Counted from the stretch's first letter, positions 9,128 through 19,188 are shown. The stretch: 64,000 bases of DNA from Bacteroidales bacterium (GCA_017626555.1 JAGAIM010000116.1:98901-162900), one strand, 5' to 3'. Numbers and translations: made by a program. Notes: generated by a model from the sequence alone, not told the origin.

Positions 9128-10813
9128 ATGAAAAACAAGATATTGATTCTCGTGGCAATGATGGCCGGAGTCGCATTCTTCGCATCCTGTGAAGACTTCC
9201 TCACTTCGACCAACACGACAAATGCCAATCAGGAGACTTATTTCGACAGTGATGAGGCTCTCGAGACTGCAACCGCACCTTTGTATAATTTTGTGTGGTC
9301 CAACTTCAACGGCAAGTTGTACTACAGTATGGGTGACGGAAGGTCAAACAACCTTACTGCGCGCTGGTCAGACTATATCTATCCTTTCACCAACTTCACA
9401 GAGACGGCGCTCAGCCCGGGTCTTGAAGATGCGTGGGGATCTCTCTATTCGGTGATCGCTCAGGCCAATTATACCATCACCAATATACAGAATTATTCTA
9501 CCGCATCAGTCTCCGAAGAAGCGAAGATCCAGGCATACGCTGAAGCACGCTTTATGAGAGGAGTTGCATATTGGTATATTGCATCTCTCTGGGGAAAAGG
9601 TATAATCTACACAGATACTGCGGCTCAGGTCGCTAATCCGATCGTACCTCCTCACCGTCAGGTTGATGTTATGGAGTTTGCGATCCGTGATCTTGAATAT
9701 GCAGCGGCTAATCTTTCTGCTACAGCAGGCGACCCAGGCCGTGTGACAAAGTACAGTGCATTCGGAATGCTCTCAAGAGTATATCTTTCAATGGCCGGTC
9801 TCACTACAGACGGACAGTATGATGGAACGAATATCGAGACAAACTTCAATGACGGGAAGCGTAATGCGTATTATCTCGATCTGGCAAGAAAGGCTGCGAT
9901 CAAATGTATAGAAGGCCCGTATGCTCTTCTTCCTGAGTATAAGCAACTTTTCGCAGTTCCGACTTGGAATAATAACAGCGAGTCCATATTCCAACTTCAG
10001 TGGCTCAAAGGCTCCAACGATGCTATCGGCTGGGGTGGAGGTAATGCCCTTTCTGCATTCTTCTCCTGGTCAACAATGGTCGGTGAGACCAACTGGGGAA
10101 ATGCAACGTATGCATCCTGGGATATGGTCCGTGAATATGATCCTGCTGATGTCATCCGCCGTCACGCCACTATCGCGACTGTGGGAGCATTCTATGATGA
10201 CCTCAATACGGAAAATGGCGGTTATACATACGATGTGACAGAAGACGGATATGACAACAAGTGCAACGTCAAGAAGCACGTTATCGGAAAACTTGCCGAC
10301 AACGGACAGAGTTATCAGCAGAGTTCAGGTGTAAATACCTATATGATGCGTCTTGCTGAAGTTTATCTCAACCTTGCGGAGGCTATTCTCGGCAATAATG
10401 AGACAACCAACGACCCGACTGCGCTCCAGTACTATAATGCAGTGCGTGAGCGTGCTGGTATGCCGACAAAGATGATCATACGTTATGAGGACCTCAGATA
10501 TGAGCGTCGTATCGAACTTGCGTACGAGGGACAGTACTGGTATGACCTTCTCCGCCGTTCATACTATCAGCGTCAGGAAGTGATCAATTATCTCAACAAC
10601 CAGGAAAGAAACCGTGGTTATGAGTGGGATGAGGCTGCTGGAACATACGTTGCGGCCGAGGATCCTGGTGAAGGTGTTTCAGTCGCTACAGAGCAGCACC
10701 TCCTTATTCCTATTTCCGATGTTGACCGTGGACGTAATAATCTTCTCAACGGTGAGCCTGTGGCATACGAGTTCGGCGAAAGAGAAGTGAATGTTGCTGA
10801 ATTGTACAACTAA
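9128..10813 (+). CDS. SusD-like surface glycan-binding lipoprotein (xylan locus)
   Basis: The SusD partner of the preceding SusC. It forms the lid over the transporter and binds oligosaccharides at the cell surface. I chose the ATG at 9128 over an in-frame ATG four codons upstream because it opens directly into a lipoprotein signal peptide with lipobox F-A-S-C (Cys21). Family features include an N-terminal region with TPR-like helices (AYAEARFMRGVAYWYIASLWG), RLAEVYLNLAEAIL, YYNAVRERAGMP, and the C-terminal YEDLRYERRIELAYEGQYWYDLLRR segment, shown here as family landmarks. The length of ~561 aa is typical. The glycan-binding protein gene begins 17 bp after its stop. Confidence 0.95.
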   Translation: MKNKILILVAMMAGVAFFASCEDFLTSTNTTNANQETYFDSDEALETATAPLYNFVWSNFNGKLYYSMGDGRSNNLTARWSDYIYPFTNFTETALSPGLEDAWGSLYSVIAQANYTITNIQNYSTASVSEEAKIQAYAEARFMRGVAYWYIASLWGKGIIYTDTAAQVANPIVPPHRQVDVMEFAIRDLEYAAANLSATAGDPGRVTKYSAFGMLSRVYLSMAGLTTDGQYDGTNIETNFNDGKRNAYYLDLARKAAIKCIEGPYALLPEYKQLFAVPTWNNNSESIFQLQWLKGSNDAIGWGGGNALSAFFSWSTMVGETNWGNATYASWDMVREYDPADVIRRHATIATVGAFYDDLNTENGGYTYDVTEDGYDNKCNVKKHVIGKLADNGQSYQQSSGVNTYMMRLAEVYLNLAEAILGNNETTNDPTALQYYNAVRERAGMPTKMIIRYEDLRYERRIELAYEGQYWYDLLRRSYYQRQEVINYLNNQERNRGYEWDEAAGTYVAAEDPGEGVSVATEQHLLIPISDVDRGRNNLLNGEPVAYEFGEREVNVAELYN

Positions 10814-10830
10814 TTAATGAATAGAGAGTT

Positions 10831-12237
10831 ATGAAGAATATCAAATATATGTGGCTCTTGTGTATCGCTTTGATTTCGGCGGCATTCGTATCCTGCAACA
10901 AGGAGGACGAGTATTTCAATGAGGAGTATCAGAGCGTACCTGTCAAGATTACTCAGATCTATCTTGAGAACTATGAGTCTTCTGTACCTGACCGTCCTGT
11001 GGAGTTCGCCCGTCTGGGGCAACTCATCCGTGTGGAGGGCAGCGGACTGTTTGGAATGAAAAAGGTGTATATCAATGGATATGACACATATTTCAACCGT
11101 GCATACGTATCGGACAATTCTATGCTCATCCAGATCAACACCAAGACTCCGGTAGTGGATGCAGAAGAGGAAGTGCGTAATACAATACGCTTTGTCAAGG
11201 ATGAAACTGAAACTGTATATGAATTCCTCATCCGTGCAGCATCTCCTACAGTCACAGGAATCAATATGACGCTTCCTATGCCTGGTGAGACTGTAAAGGT
11301 GAACGGAACCAACCTCCACGAGACCGTGAAGGTTACTCTTCCGGGAGGCATCGAGGTGACTGAAGTCACTTGTGACGAAGATGGCGAGTGGTACTCTTTC
11401 GTAATGCCGGAGGGTGTGACAGAAGGTGGATGTCTATATTCTGAAGGTGCTCACGGTTATGCTCAGACTCCTGACTATTTCAACGAAAGAAGGGGTATGA
11501 TCATTGACTTCGACGGTGTCGGAACTCAGGGTGGCTGGAGTGCAACCTATACATCGGAAGAACTTGCTGTTGACCCTCTGGGAACCGGTCGTGGCAATGT
11601 AGTGCCGGCAGTTCCAGAGGCAGTAGTTGCGGAAGGCGGTATTGCTGCTGGTGCAAACGGCAAGGGATGGTTTACGGCAGGTGGCGAAAAGGGAGCCTGG
11701 TCTGCAGACAGCGAGGATTGGGCAAAGACATTCGGCGAACTGATTCCGGCGGAAACTCCTGTGGCTGAGATCGCACTTCAGTTTGATGTGTATTCTCCAG
11801 AGCCTTGGACAACAGGTATGCTTGAGTTTACATTGCAGAACAACCTGTCTAACTACGGATATGGCTCTACCGAGACTACCAACACCACCAATATCGAATT
11901 CCCGACTGCTGTGGTTTGGGTGCCTTGGCTTACAGAAGACGGTGGACAGGAACCATACCAGACCGACGGATGGGTGACAGTCACTATTCCGGTAAATACA
12001 ATCGGAAAATATCAGAACACCGAGGCTGACCTTACTTTTGCATCAATCTGCGCTGACCGTGCCGCTGCAAGTTATGCAAACTTCGGTATGTTCCTCGTGA
12101 ATAATGAGGTGGCTTACAGTGAGGATATTGTCTATAAGCCGTCTGCATTCGCTCAGATGGTCTATGTTGACAACTGGCGCCTTGTACCTTATAAATCAGT
12201 GGTGGTTTCCGACTATCCTGAGGATGAGGAAGAGTAA
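10831..12237 (+). CDS. IPT/TIG-domain surface glycan-binding lipoprotein of the xylan locus
   Basis: A lipoprotein (lipobox A-F-V-S-C, Cys22) in the SusE-equivalent position between susD and GH10. The first ~170 residues look like one or two IPT/TIG immunoglobulin-like folds (PVKITQIYLENYESSVPDRPVE, then LIRVEGSGLFGMKKVYING; and PTVTGINMTLPMPGETVKVNGTNL as separate stretches). The rest, ~220-450, is a beta-rich domain with aromatic residues and is probably the glycan-binding module. The arrangement resembles the surface glycan-binding protein of Bacteroides xylan loci, known there to bind xylan rather than cut it. No catalytic signature is visible. It probably presents xylan at the surface and passes it to GH10 and SusCD. 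Confidence 0.85.
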   Translation: MKNIKYMWLLCIALISAAFVSCNKEDEYFNEEYQSVPVKITQIYLENYESSVPDRPVEFARLGQLIRVEGSGLFGMKKVYINGYDTYFNRAYVSDNSMLIQINTKTPVVDAEEEVRNTIRFVKDETETVYEFLIRAASPTVTGINMTLPMPGETVKVNGTNLHETVKVTLPGGIEVTEVTCDEDGEWYSFVMPEGVTEGGCLYSEGAHGYAQTPDYFNERRGMIIDFDGVGTQGGWSATYTSEELAVDPLGTGRGNVVPAVPEAVVAEGGIAAGANGKGWFTAGGEKGAWSADSEDWAKTFGELIPAETPVAEIALQFDVYSPEPWTTGMLEFTLQNNLSNYGYGSTETTNTTNIEFPTAVVWVPWLTEDGGQEPYQTDGWVTVTIPVNTIGKYQNTEADLTFASICADRAAASYANFGMFLVNNEVAYSEDIVYKPSAFAQMVYVDNWRLVPYKSVVVSDYPEDEEE

Positions 12238-12263
12238 TCAATAACACAAAACTGATGACAATT

Positions 12264-15050
12264 ATGAAATACAATAAATTCATTCTCCCTTTCGCGGCTT
12301 GTGCTCTGCTTTTCACAGGCTGTATGGACGAGATAATGGAGTGGCAGGAACCTGACGGATCGATCACTGAGGCGGACATACCTCTTCAGGATGCAGAGGC
12401 TCTTGCGAATTACAAGACTATCAAGGAGTATGCGGCAGAGTATGTTCCTGGTATGAAGATAGGTCTTGGTCTCGGTGCGGATCTGTATATCGAAGATCCT
12501 GCATACAGAGAGATTGCTGATGCAAATTTCCAGATGTTTACAACCGGAAATGCAATGAAGCATTCATCTGTTGTCAAGGCAAACGGTGAACTGAACTTTG
12601 CAACAATTGATGCCTTTATGGAACTTGTTCCTTCTGATATCGAGGTCTATGGACACAATTTCCTCTGGCATACCCAGCAGAAGCAACAGTATCTGAAGTC
12701 CCTCATTGCTCCTGAAATGAAGGTTGAGGTTCCTCAGGGTGAGAAATGCGAGAATGTTGTCACAAACGGTGGCTTTGAGGACGGAACGAATGGTTGGACC
12801 GGACTTTGGGGTAAATATACATACGCTGTCGAGCAGCCTGGACGTGACGGTACAGGTAATGCCATCCATTTCACTATCAGCCCAGAATGTGCGAACCAGT
12901 GGGATGCTCAGTTGTTCTGGTCTCTTGGCGATTTCCTTGTGCCTGGTGAGACCTATTATTATGAGTTCTATGCCAAGTCAGACTGCGGACTTGCCTGCCA
13001 GTTCATAGGTCAGAATGCCGCATACAGTGGCATTTATAAGGATACATTCACACCTGGAACAGATTGGACATTCTTTTCCGGTGAGTTTACACTTGGAGAG
13101 ACAGAACTTGCCGATATCGAGCGTGTGGGATTACAATTCGGAGGCGATCCTGGTGCACAGATCTGGTTCGACGACTTCAAGTTCGGAAAGAAACTTGAGA
13201 ATGTAGAGCCTGAAAAGATGATCAACATTGTGGGCGAAGACGGCAAGTTCGAGTGGACGGACGGCACAACAGGACAGTGGACCGGCCTTTGGGGCAAATA
13301 TACTTATCAGGTCGTTTCCCCAGGTTATGAAGGCAATCAGGCTATGGAATTCACACTTACTGCAGAGTGTGCGAACCAGTGGGATGCACAATTGTTCTAT
13401 CCTGTCAATCTTGAGGTCGGCAAAACATACGCTTATTCATTCTGGGCGAAGTCTGATTCTGCTCTGAATGTTCAGTTCATCGGTCAGAACGAGTCTTACG
13501 CCGGTATTTATAAGGATGCCTTTGATCTTCCGGCTGATTGGATTCTTTGCGAGGGTGAGTTCACTTATACAGAGTCTGATCCTGAGGCTGTTTGCCGTGT
13601 GGGTGTCCAGTTCGGACGTTCAGGATCAGCGGGTGCGAAGTTCTATATCGATGACTTCAAATTCGGAGAGAAGAATCCTGACTATGGCAAGGAAGAGCCT
13701 TCAGATCCTATGATCAATGTCGTTACAAACGGTGGATTCGAGGCTGGCGCAGAGGGCTGGACAGGTCTTTGGGGTAAATATACATACGAGACTGATGCGG
13801 CAGGTTATGACGGACAGTGTCTTGCTTTCACTCTTACTGCAGAGTGTGCAAACCAGTGGGATGCACAATTGTTCTGGCCTGTCAATCTCGAGGTCGGCAA
13901 GACATACGCATATTCATACTGGGCGAAGTCTGATTCAGGACTCAATGTTCAGTTCATAGGTCAGAACGAGTCGTACTCAGGTATATACAAGGAGTCGTTC
14001 GACCTTCCATCAGAATGGTTCTTCTGCTCTGGTGAATTCACTTACACAGAGTCTGATCCTGAGGCATTATGCCGTGTCGGTGTCCAATTCGGAAAGGCTG
14101 CTTCAGAAGGTGCCAAGTTCTGGATTGATGAATTCAAGTTCGGAGAGAAGATAGCAACTCCTGCTTCATCACGCAGATATCTTGCTCCTAAGCCTCAGAA
14201 GGCTGCTCCTACCATCACGTATATCTATAAGACACCGGAAGAGAAGAAGGAACTCCTTCTTGGCGCTATGGAGTCCTGGATACGTCAGATGGCAGAGCAT
14301 CTTCCTACAGTAAAGTGCTGGGATGTCATCAACGAACCTATCATCGACGGAAGCCACGGCTGGCGTGGTCTGGATGGCAACTTCTCAGAGGGTGACTCCG
14401 CTCCAGTAGAAAATAACGGACTTACTCTCAACTGGGAGTCAGATCGTTGGTATTGGGCATATTACATAGGTCAGGAGTATGCTCGTAAGGCTTTCGAGTA
14501 TGCACGTAAGTATTGTGGAGAGGATGCAAAACTCTTTGTCAATGACTATGGTCTGGAATCAAGTGCAGGCAAACTTGATGCACTCATCAAATTCGTCCAG
14601 TATATCGAGGATGGCGGTCACAGGGTTGATGGTATCGGTACTCAGATGCACGTGTCAACATCCATCACAAAAGAAAAGGTTGATGCGATGTTCAAGACAA
14701 TGGCAGCAACCGGCAAACTTGTACGTGTGACCGAACTTGATGTCCAGGTGGGAACTGCAAACCCTTCTGCAGATCAACTTCTTGCACAGGCACAGACTTA
14801 TCGGATGATTATGGAGTCATACAAGGAGAATGTCCCTGAGGCTCAGCAGTCCGGTATCACAATCTGGACTCTGTCAGATAATGCTGCAGAGCACGAATTC
14901 TGGCTCAACGGTGACGCTCCTAACCTTTTTGATGCTAATTACGGACGTAAACTTGCCTACAAGTATTTCTGTGACGGAATTGCAGGAAAGGACATATCTG
15001 AAGAATTCGACGGACTTGACTGGAAGAATGCAGTCCATACTGAAGAATAA
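12264..15050 (+). CDS. GH10 endo-beta-1,4-xylanase with three CBM modules inserted in the catalytic domain
   Basis: A surface lipoprotein (lipobox L-F-T-G-C) that cuts the xylan backbone. The GH10 barrel is split. Its first strands (~40-155, counted from the upstream in-frame ATG at 12255) include GHNFLWHTQQ, and it resumes at ~645 with PEEKKELLLGAMESWI. The acid/base is Glu694 in WDVINEP and the nucleophile is Glu827 in RVTELDVQ. Between the halves lie three tandem CBM4/9-like modules at ~166-316, ~322-473 and ~486-632. Each carries GLWGKYTY, ECANQWDAQLF and the F-x-F-G end motif. Insertion of CBMs into GH10 is known from gut Bacteroides xylanases, usually with two modules. The start at 12264 is preferred because it opens directly into the signal peptide. 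It is last in the susCD unit, before a strong terminator. Confidence 0.95.
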   Translation: MKYNKFILPFAACALLFTGCMDEIMEWQEPDGSITEADIPLQDAEALANYKTIKEYAAEYVPGMKIGLGLGADLYIEDPAYREIADANFQMFTTGNAMKHSSVVKANGELNFATIDAFMELVPSDIEVYGHNFLWHTQQKQQYLKSLIAPEMKVEVPQGEKCENVVTNGGFEDGTNGWTGLWGKYTYAVEQPGRDGTGNAIHFTISPECANQWDAQLFWSLGDFLVPGETYYYEFYAKSDCGLACQFIGQNAAYSGIYKDTFTPGTDWTFFSGEFTLGETELADIERVGLQFGGDPGAQIWFDDFKFGKKLENVEPEKMINIVGEDGKFEWTDGTTGQWTGLWGKYTYQVVSPGYEGNQAMEFTLTAECANQWDAQLFYPVNLEVGKTYAYSFWAKSDSALNVQFIGQNESYAGIYKDAFDLPADWILCEGEFTYTESDPEAVCRVGVQFGRSGSAGAKFYIDDFKFGEKNPDYGKEEPSDPMINVVTNGGFEAGAEGWTGLWGKYTYETDAAGYDGQCLAFTLTAECANQWDAQLFWPVNLEVGKTYAYSYWAKSDSGLNVQFIGQNESYSGIYKESFDLPSEWFFCSGEFTYTESDPEALCRVGVQFGKAASEGAKFWIDEFKFGEKIATPASSRRYLAPKPQKAAPTITYIYKTPEEKKELLLGAMESWIRQMAEHLPTVKCWDVINEPIIDGSHGWRGLDGNFSEGDSAPVENNGLTLNWESDRWYWAYYIGQEYARKAFEYARKYCGEDAKLFVNDYGLESSAGKLDALIKFVQYIEDGGHRVDGIGTQMHVSTSITKEKVDAMFKTMAATGKLVRVTELDVQVGTANPSADQLLAQAQTYRMIMESYKENVPEAQQSGITIWTLSDNAAEHEFWLNGDAPNLFDANYGRKLAYKYFCDGIAGKDISEEFDGLDWKNAVHTEE
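12751..14151 (+). repeat. Three tandem CBM-encoding repeats (~440-480 bp units)
   Basis: Three in-frame repeats encode the inserted CBM modules: about 12751-13203, 13218-13674 and 13711-14151. Units 2 and 3 are the closest, with nearly identical stretches such as LTAECANQWDAQLF and EVGKTYAYS and matching DNA around gcgaaccagtgggatgca. Unit 1 is more diverged. This points to a recent duplication of one module within the gene. Confidence 0.85.
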
Positions 15051-15070
15051 TTCACGGAATTGATGGAATC

Positions 15071-15101
15071 AAAGCCGGTCTCATAAAGGGACCGGCTTTT
15101 T
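15071..15101 (+). terminator. Rho-independent terminator after GH10
   Basis: A 10-bp perfect stem, AAAGCCGGTC paired with GACCGGCTTT, has a 9-nt loop and runs into a T tract. It lies 20 bp after the GH10 stop and ends the susC-susD-SGBP-GH10 transcript, so the following GH35 gene needs its own promoter or read-through. Confidence 0.9.
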
Positions 15102-15121
15102 ACACAGACATTTGAAAAGTT

Positions 15122-16831
15122 ATGAAGCGTATATTCCTATCTCTTATATTTGTTTTGATATTTCAGTATGGATTTTCCCAGAATGCAACGTTGAAAAGAT
15201 ACGGTGATGCCTGGCAGATGGAAGTCGATGGAAAGCCTTTCCTTATTCTCGGAGGAGAACTGGGGAATTCTTCTGCTTCCTGTCCGGAGGATATCAGAAT
15301 AAATTTTGCGAAATTGAAGAGAATGGGCCTCAATACTGTTCTTGTGCCAGCATATTGGGATTTGACTGAGCCCGAGGAAGGCAGATTCGATTTCTCATTG
15401 ACTGACAAGGTCTTGGAAGAGGCAAGGAAGAACAATCTGAAAATTGTATTTCTGTGGTTCGGAGCGTGGAAGAACTCTATGAGTTGTTATGCACCGATGT
15501 GGTTCAAGAAGGATTACCGGAAATATCCCCGTGCATACACACAAGAGGGGAAGCCTCTGGAGATTGCGAGTGTTTTTTCTGAGAATGTGTTTTCTGCCGA
15601 CAATAAGGCATTCAGAGTCTGGCTGACGCATATTGCCGAAGTTGACAAAGGGTACGGAACCGTGATAATGCTTCAGATTGAGAATGAAATCGGTATGCTT
15701 GAGGATGCTAGGGATCATTCTGAAATAGCGGACCGGTATTTCAATGCTGAGGTTCCGGATCAACTGACAGAATACCTTGTGAAGAACAAATCCCTTCTGC
15801 ATCCGTATCTGTCCGGAAAATGGCAGGAGAACGGTTCCAGAACCGAAGGGACCTGGAAAGATGTTTTTGGAGATGATATTTATACGGACGAGATATTTAT
15901 GTCCTGGCATTATGCGTCATACGTAGAAAGGATGGCTGCCAGTGCAAGGAAAATCTATGATGTCCCTCTTTTTGTCAATGCAGCGATGAACAGCCGTGGA
16001 CGCAAACCAGGGGAGTATCCGTCTGCTGGCCCTCTGGCACATCTTATAGATATATGGCACTGTGCTGCACCTTCAATAGATCTGATTGCCCCTGATCTGT
16101 ATGACGACGGCTTCAAAGGATGGACTGCAAGATACGATCTGCACAATAACCCGCTTTTCATCCCTGAAATCCGGCATACTCAGAATAACGGGGTAAGGGC
16201 ATTTTACGTGTTCGGTGAGCATAATGCCCTGGGCTTCAGCCCTTTTGCAGTAGAGGATGGCTCTGACGATAAAGGATCCCCTTTTGTCGAAGGTTATGCA
16301 AAACTTCGTGAAATGATGCCTCTGATCACGAAATGGCAGGGCAAGGATGCTATGTGGGGTCTTCTTTTTGACCAAAATGACAAGGAACGTGTGATAGAAG
16401 ATGGTGACAATCTGCTGATATGCCGTCATAATTTTACCCTTCCTTGGGATCCGCGGGCTACAGATGGTTCGGTATGGCCGGAAGGGGGCGGGATCATAAT
16501 CCGTCTGGCAGAAGACGAATATGTTGTAGCCGGTAATGGTATTGTCGTAGAGTTTGCAACGGTTCAGGAAAGTCTTGCGGTCACTGCTCCTGGATCTTTG
16601 GGTGAAGACGGATTTGCCTCAGAGGGATCGCACGGCTATGAGGCTGCCGATATGATCTGGAAAGGCGTCAGATGCGGTATAGGCTCGGTTGACGAAGTGT
16701 CTGTAAATGAAGACGGATCATTCTCACGCATCCGTCGCTTGAACGGTGATCAGACTCATCAGGGGCGTCACGTGCGCATTTCTGTAGGAGACTTCAAGGT
16801 TCTCCACGTCCGTCTTTATTCTTATGAATGA
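15122..16831 (+). CDS. GH35-type beta-galactosidase with DUF5597-like C-terminus
   Basis: A secreted enzyme (signal peptide to ~residue 19, F-S-Q) of the GH35 kind that resembles the Cellvibrio xyloglucan beta-galactosidase group. The TIM-barrel half has FLILGGELGNSSASCPEDI, GLNTVLVPAYWDLTEPEEG, the acid/base Glu189 in LQIENEIG, and the nucleophile Glu349 in FIPEIRH. The C-terminal ~150 residues form a beta-rich region matching the DUF5597 type. Expected activity is removal of terminal beta-galactose from hemicellulose side chains; beta-galactosidase versus another beta-glycosidase cannot be settled from sequence. It stands between a terminator and a small membrane protein gene. Confidence 0.8.
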   Translation: MKRIFLSLIFVLIFQYGFSQNATLKRYGDAWQMEVDGKPFLILGGELGNSSASCPEDIRINFAKLKRMGLNTVLVPAYWDLTEPEEGRFDFSLTDKVLEEARKNNLKIVFLWFGAWKNSMSCYAPMWFKKDYRKYPRAYTQEGKPLEIASVFSENVFSADNKAFRVWLTHIAEVDKGYGTVIMLQIENEIGMLEDARDHSEIADRYFNAEVPDQLTEYLVKNKSLLHPYLSGKWQENGSRTEGTWKDVFGDDIYTDEIFMSWHYASYVERMAASARKIYDVPLFVNAAMNSRGRKPGEYPSAGPLAHLIDIWHCAAPSIDLIAPDLYDDGFKGWTARYDLHNNPLFIPEIRHTQNNGVRAFYVFGEHNALGFSPFAVEDGSDDKGSPFVEGYAKLREMMPLITKWQGKDAMWGLLFDQNDKERVIEDGDNLLICRHNFTLPWDPRATDGSVWPEGGGIIIRLAEDEYVVAGNGIVVEFATVQESLAVTAPGSLGEDGFASEGSHGYEAADMIWKGVRCGIGSVDEVSVNEDGSFSRIRRLNGDQTHQGRHVRISVGDFKVLHVRLYSYE

Positions 16832-16891
16832 CGCTTGCTGAAGGTTTAGCACAATAATTGACTATCATATCTCTGATTAATTATTAGTGAT

Positions 16892-17488
16892 ATGAAACGT
16901 CGTTTTGAAAATCTTACCAAGAAGGCCGGCCGTGCAGTAAGGCATTGGTGGCTTATGATGCTTGCCGGTGTGCTTTGCATTGCTGCCGGTATTGCCGTAT
17001 TTGCTTTCCCCCTCGAAAGTTATGTGACATTAAGTCTCCTGTTCGGAGTGCTTCTTCTCGTGGTAGGTGTGGCAAAACTAATTGCTGCATCCACCAGCGG
17101 CAACTACTTTATGATGAGAGGATATGTCATCGTTGGAGGTGTCCTCGACCTTATTCTGGGACTCTTTCTGTGTTTTTCTCCTGGGGTCACCCTAATGCTT
17201 CTCCCTATAATGATGGGGTTCTGGATGATGTACAACAGTTTCATCCTGATCGGTTTTTCCGGTGATTTCGAGACTTTCGGTGTTCCGGGTTCAGGCTGGC
17301 TGGTGGCAGGGGGAATCCTGCTTCTGATCCTGTCGATTCTGGTTCTTGTGAATCCTTTAGGCGCAGGTATTGCAACAGTTGTCGTGTTGGCGGGCGTCGG
17401 CCTCATTGTCTTGGGAATACTGCTTTGCGTTCTGTCGATGAAACTCAAGGATATTCATCGTAATTTTGACGCAGAGTACGTCCGCTGA
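16892..17488 (+). CDS. HdeD/DUF308-family membrane protein
   Basis: A 198-aa integral membrane protein with six hydrophobic segments in three similar pairs (for example WWLMMLAGVLCIAAGIAVFAF, quoted here as part of residues ~19-39, and GYVIVGGVLDLILGLFLCF). This matches the DUF308 family that includes HdeD. The family's molecular role is poorly defined; HdeD itself is linked to acid resistance in E. coli. It has no obvious tie to sugar use and sits between hydrolase genes, with a hairpin after it. Confidence 0.8.
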   Translation: MKRRFENLTKKAGRAVRHWWLMMLAGVLCIAAGIAVFAFPLESYVTLSLLFGVLLLVVGVAKLIAASTSGNYFMMRGYVIVGGVLDLILGLFLCFSPGVTLMLLPIMMGFWMMYNSFILIGFSGDFETFGVPGSGWLVAGGILLLILSILVLVNPLGAGIATVVVLAGVGLIVLGILLCVLSMKLKDIHRNFDAEYVR

Positions 17489-17511
17489 TTTGAGTAGTGT
17501 AGTGTTGATGG

Positions 17512-17543
17512 CATCCGGATGACCTTTCACGGTCGTCCGGATG
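17512..17543. terminator. Bidirectional hairpin between convergent genes
   Basis: CATCCGGATGACC and GGTCGTCCGGATG form a 13-bp stem with one G-T wobble and a 6-nt loop. It lies between the stops of the DUF308 gene (plus) and the GH51 gene (minus). T-rich sequence follows on the plus side, so it can end both transcripts. Confidence 0.75.
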
Positions 17544-17548
17544 TGTCT

Positions 17549-19093
17549 TTATCTGATGCTGAGATTGACTATCGACTTGGCAGGCATCTTGACGGTGATT
17601 CTTCCATCTTTGCTCTTGAAGTCATTGAATGTCATTGGCTTGACTGTCTCCGGACTCTCAAAGGTGTTGTGGGCCTGAATGTCTTCAGATGTAAGTATCT
17701 CTCCAAAGATTTCCGGTTTCCCGTCTGACGCAAGAGTAAGGATGACTTCTGCCTCATTCTCAAGGTCTGTGTTTGTTATGGTCACATTGATGATTCCCTC
17801 TGCATTTCTTGAGGCAGTTGCATCGATCAGCGGGCATTCTCGTCCGTTTCCGTCTGTAAATGTTCCGGAATTGCAGGTAAAAGGAAGATAGATTGCGTCC
17901 TGGTGGACATTGTACATCCTGAATACGTGATATGTTGGAGTGAGTACCATTTTGTCTCCACGGGTCAATACCATCGACTGGAGTACATTCGCTATTTGTG
18001 CGATATTTGCCATCTTGAGCCTTCTGGTGTATTTGTGGAAAATGTTGAAACTCAGCGCAGCAACCATAGCGTCACGCATAGAATTCTGCTGGAAGAGATG
18101 TCCAGGGTTGGTGCCTGGCTCGACATCGAACCACGTTCCCCATTCATCGAGAAGAAGGTCAATCCTGCAATCAGGATCATATCTGTCCATAATCTCGATA
18201 TGGCGCTTTATCACGCTTTCCACTTCTACTGCCTTTCCCAGAGTGTTGTAATATTCTTCAGCATTGAACTCTGTTGCGGAACCCTTGCTTCCGTCCCATC
18301 CCTTTACCGTGTAGTAATGAAGGGATAAGCCGTTCATCAGACCTCCGACATTCTTCATAAGTACTTCTGTCCAATTGTAGTCATAGTCGGATGCTCCGCT
18401 TGCTACTTTGTAAAGAGTGTTTCCGCCGAAGTTGCGGCAGTAGGTCTGGTATCTCCTGTATAGATGGGAATAGTATTCCGGCACCATATTTCCGCCGCAT
18501 CCCCAACTTTCGTTGCCGACTCCAAGATATTTCACTCTCCACGGCTCCTTTCTTCCGTTTTCAGCGCGCAGTTTCGCCATCGGGCCGTCAGGGGCAGTCA
18601 TATACTCTACCCACTTTGCCAGTTCTTCGACAGTACCGGAACCGACATTTCCGCTGATGTAAGGCTCACATCCGAGCATTTCGCATAGATTCAGAAATTC
18701 GTGTGTGCCGAATGAGTTGTCCTCTACTGTACCTCCCCAATTACTGTTGACCATACGCGGTCTGTTCTCACGTGGACCTATACCGTCCGTCCAGTGGTAC
18801 TCATCGGCAAAACATCCTCCCGGCCATCTCATAACTGGCACCTTCAGCGTCTTGAGCGCTTCCAGTACGTCAGTGCGGTATCCATTGATGTTAGGGATGT
18901 CCGATTCCGGTCCGACCCATAGTCCTCCATAAATACAGGATCCGAGATGCTCTGCAAACTGACCGTAAATTTCTTTAGGGATGACCTGTCCGTCTGTAAT
19001 GTCGCTGTCTATATTGACTTCGACTTTCATCTGTGCATAGGCAGACGGATAGAGTGCCAGCGCTATAAGGGCTGAGAGGATTATGCGTTTCAT
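17549..19093 (-). CDS. GH51 alpha-L-arabinofuranosidase
   Basis: A secreted enzyme that removes arabinofuranose side chains from arabinoxylan or arabinan oligosaccharides. The start at 19093 is chosen because [20 protein letters not shown] is a clear signal peptide, while the 13 codons upstream are not. The acid/base is Glu195 in [10 protein letters not shown] and the nucleophile is Glu317 in [10 protein letters not shown], both in the GH51 pattern. Other family segments are [19 protein letters not shown] (read as [14 protein letters not shown]) and [10 protein letters not shown]. The ~514 aa length is typical, with a C-terminal beta domain after ~residue 400. It is divergent from the GH31 gene, with 118 bp between starts, and is the only catalytic gene of this region on the minus strand. 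Confidence 0.93.
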   Translation of the reverse strand: MKRIILSALIALALYPSAYAQMKVEVNIDSDITDGQVIPKEIYGQFAEHLGSCIYGGLWVGPESDIPNINGYRTDVLEALKTLKVPVMRWPGGCFADEYHWTDGIGPRENRPRMVNSNWGGTVEDNSFGTHEFLNLCEMLGCEPYISGNVGSGTVEELAKWVEYMTAPDGPMAKLRAENGRKEPWRVKYLGVGNESWGCGGNMVPEYYSHLYRRYQTYCRNFGGNTLYKVASGASDYDYNWTEVLMKNVGGLMNGLSLHYYTVKGWDGSKGSATEFNAEEYYNTLGKAVEVESVIKRHIEIMDRYDPDCRIDLLLDEWGTWFDVEPGTNPGHLFQQNSMRDAMVAALSFNIFHKYTRRLKMANIAQIANVLQSMVLTRGDKMVLTPTYHVFRMYNVHQDAIYLPFTCNSGTFTDGNGRECPLIDATASRNAEGIINVTITNTDLENEAEVILTLASDGKPEIFGEILTSEDIQAHNTFESPETVKPMTFNDFKSKDGRITVKMPAKSIVNLSIR

Positions 19094-19129
19094 ATCTGTA
19101 GTTTTAGTGTTTTGTTTCGTAAATATAAG

Positions 19130-19137
19130 CAAATGTA
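19130..19137 (-). promoter_or_regulatory. Candidate -7 box for GH51
   Basis: The minus strand reads TACATTTG, an exact fit to TAnnTTTG, ~37 bp before the GH51 start. No good -33 element is visible at the usual spacing. Confidence 0.4.
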
Positions 19138-19180
19138 TCGAAAGTGTGCGAAAATACTGTCTTGAAACTTAATTAATGAT

Positions 19181-19188
19181 TAAATTTG
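19181..19188 (+). promoter_or_regulatory. Candidate -7 box for the GH31-GH43-uxuA unit
   Basis: TAAATTTG matches TAnnTTTG, 24 bp before the GH31 start. A CTTG at 19161-19164 is 16 bp upstream, shorter than the preferred spacing. The two divergent boxes in this 118-bp gap could share one regulator. Confidence 0.45.

Noticed and set aside
12751-14151. CRISPR-like or other noncoding tandem array in the GH10 region
   Set aside because: Repeats are ~450 bp, in frame and encode CBM modules; no short spaced repeats are present.
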